Below are positions 63,601-64,000 of a DNA stretch of 64,000 bases, in pieces. Position 1 is the first letter of the stretch; every line of letters starts with the position of its first letter. The stretch is taken from the NCBI GenBank assembly GCA_030407315.1, contig JALQPE010000176.1:62001-126000 (forward strand). Reading direction: 5' to 3'. This DNA comes from Asparagopsis taxiformis (lineage: Eukaryota; Rhodophyta; Florideophyceae; Bonnemaisoniales; Bonnemaisoniaceae). The position numbers and the translations under genes were made by a program. The notes beneath the pieces are model-generated. The model ran no database searches and had not been told where the DNA came from. It saw nothing but the letters and a program-made list of their open reading frames with translations.

Positions 63601-64000
63601 TGGACTACATATCCATATTCTAAGAATGAAAAGCAGAGGTGTATCTTTCCATGAAAAAAGAAGTTCCATGAGAAGAACAGTTTGAAGGTTTGTTGCCATA
63701 GTATATCCATGATGCATCCTGAATAGAAGTTTTTTGAATTGCAAGAAGGCGGCATCTGCGGAAAAGATGGTTGGTGATGGAAGAACAATGAAAGGCTGAT
63801 GGAATCGGATCTTTCTCTTTCACGACGAAGCAAAAGGGTGGGAAAGCTATAGATGGATGAAACCGATCGCAAAGCACTGAATTTAGCACAGCCGGTCAGT
63901 CGGTAGGAGCATTGTCCTGCTTGCATATGTCGACGTGGCTGAGTACTTGGCTTATGACGTGAGATGCAGAATGGCGTGTTTCAGTTACGTACGAGATTTT
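60685..64000. other. 3.3 kb right edge without a supported gene
   Basis: AT-richer than the rest. Short open stretches on both strands, none with a family motif; the longest (63504-63926, minus) is hydrophobic but has no start context that I trust. Two small inverted repeats lie at 60908-60943 and 61028-61063 past the Doa10 stop. It may be an intergenic region or an old decayed element. Confidence 0.45.

Noticed and set aside
63885..63960. tRNA-like D-arm (GGTCAGTCGGTAGGAGCA) near the right edge
   Set aside because: No acceptor stem pairing and no T-loop (TTCGA) follow at the right distance.

Overview
This is nuclear DNA from a eukaryote with a compact, intron-poor genome. About 26 protein genes fall in 64 kb. 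Most have one exon; six have one to four short GT-AG introns (75 to 165 nt). I see no bacterial operon signals and no convincing tRNA, rRNA or snRNA. The gene set (RAB1, SCAMP, SKP1, HUS1, actin, ADF/cofilin, MARCH6/Doa10, mitochondrial carrier) is broadly eukaryotic. A kinase domain of SnRK3/CIPK style, an F-box/PP2-like protein and proteins with plastid-transit-like N-termini (UVR-ApaG and a GARS-N-like protein) suggest a photosynthetic lineage. An intron-poor alga, possibly a red alga, is my best guess, but this is inference.

Left part (0.6-24 kb): TMEM18, a 1390-residue CIPK-like kinase with a proline-rich linker and a KA1-like end, ADF/cofilin and an orphan GARS N-domain protein all lie on the minus strand. 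Two tandem paralogues with a BAH-like N-terminus follow on the plus strand; they share a SUMO-interaction-like motif and a C-terminal helical module. Next, on the minus strand, come a GMC oxidoreductase, a homocysteine S-methyltransferase, actin and a small unrecognised spliced gene.

Middle (25-48 kb): on the plus strand, mitochondrial GcvT, an SGNH hydrolase and an SLC25A39/40 carrier. Then a five-finger C2H2 protein whose upstream side is a 4.8 kb gene desert, and SCAMP-like and SKP1 genes on the minus strand. HUS1 diverges from SKP1 and converges on RAB1. Enolase, a SETD6/RKM4-like lysine methyltransferase, a poorly resolved gene and an F-box/PP2-like protein follow on the minus strand.

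Right part (49-61 kb): an 8-oxoguanine-deaminase-type amidohydrolase, UVR-ApaG, triosephosphate isomerase, a USP27/30-like deubiquitinase and a MARCH6/Doa10 ubiquitin ligase, all on the plus strand. The last 3.3 kb has no supported gene.

Functional links: enolase and TPI are glycolytic; SKP1 and the F-box protein could meet in an SCF ligase; actin and cofilin are partners; the Doa10 ligase and USP belong to organelle-membrane ubiquitin control. The most unusual observations are a 2-nt exon needed to complete the RAB1 P-loop, the BAH-like paralogue pair in which one copy gained a long array of KSRRLSEP-like phosphosite repeats, a stand-alone GARS N-domain protein, and a family of period-5 RGYNY tracts in long intergenic regions.
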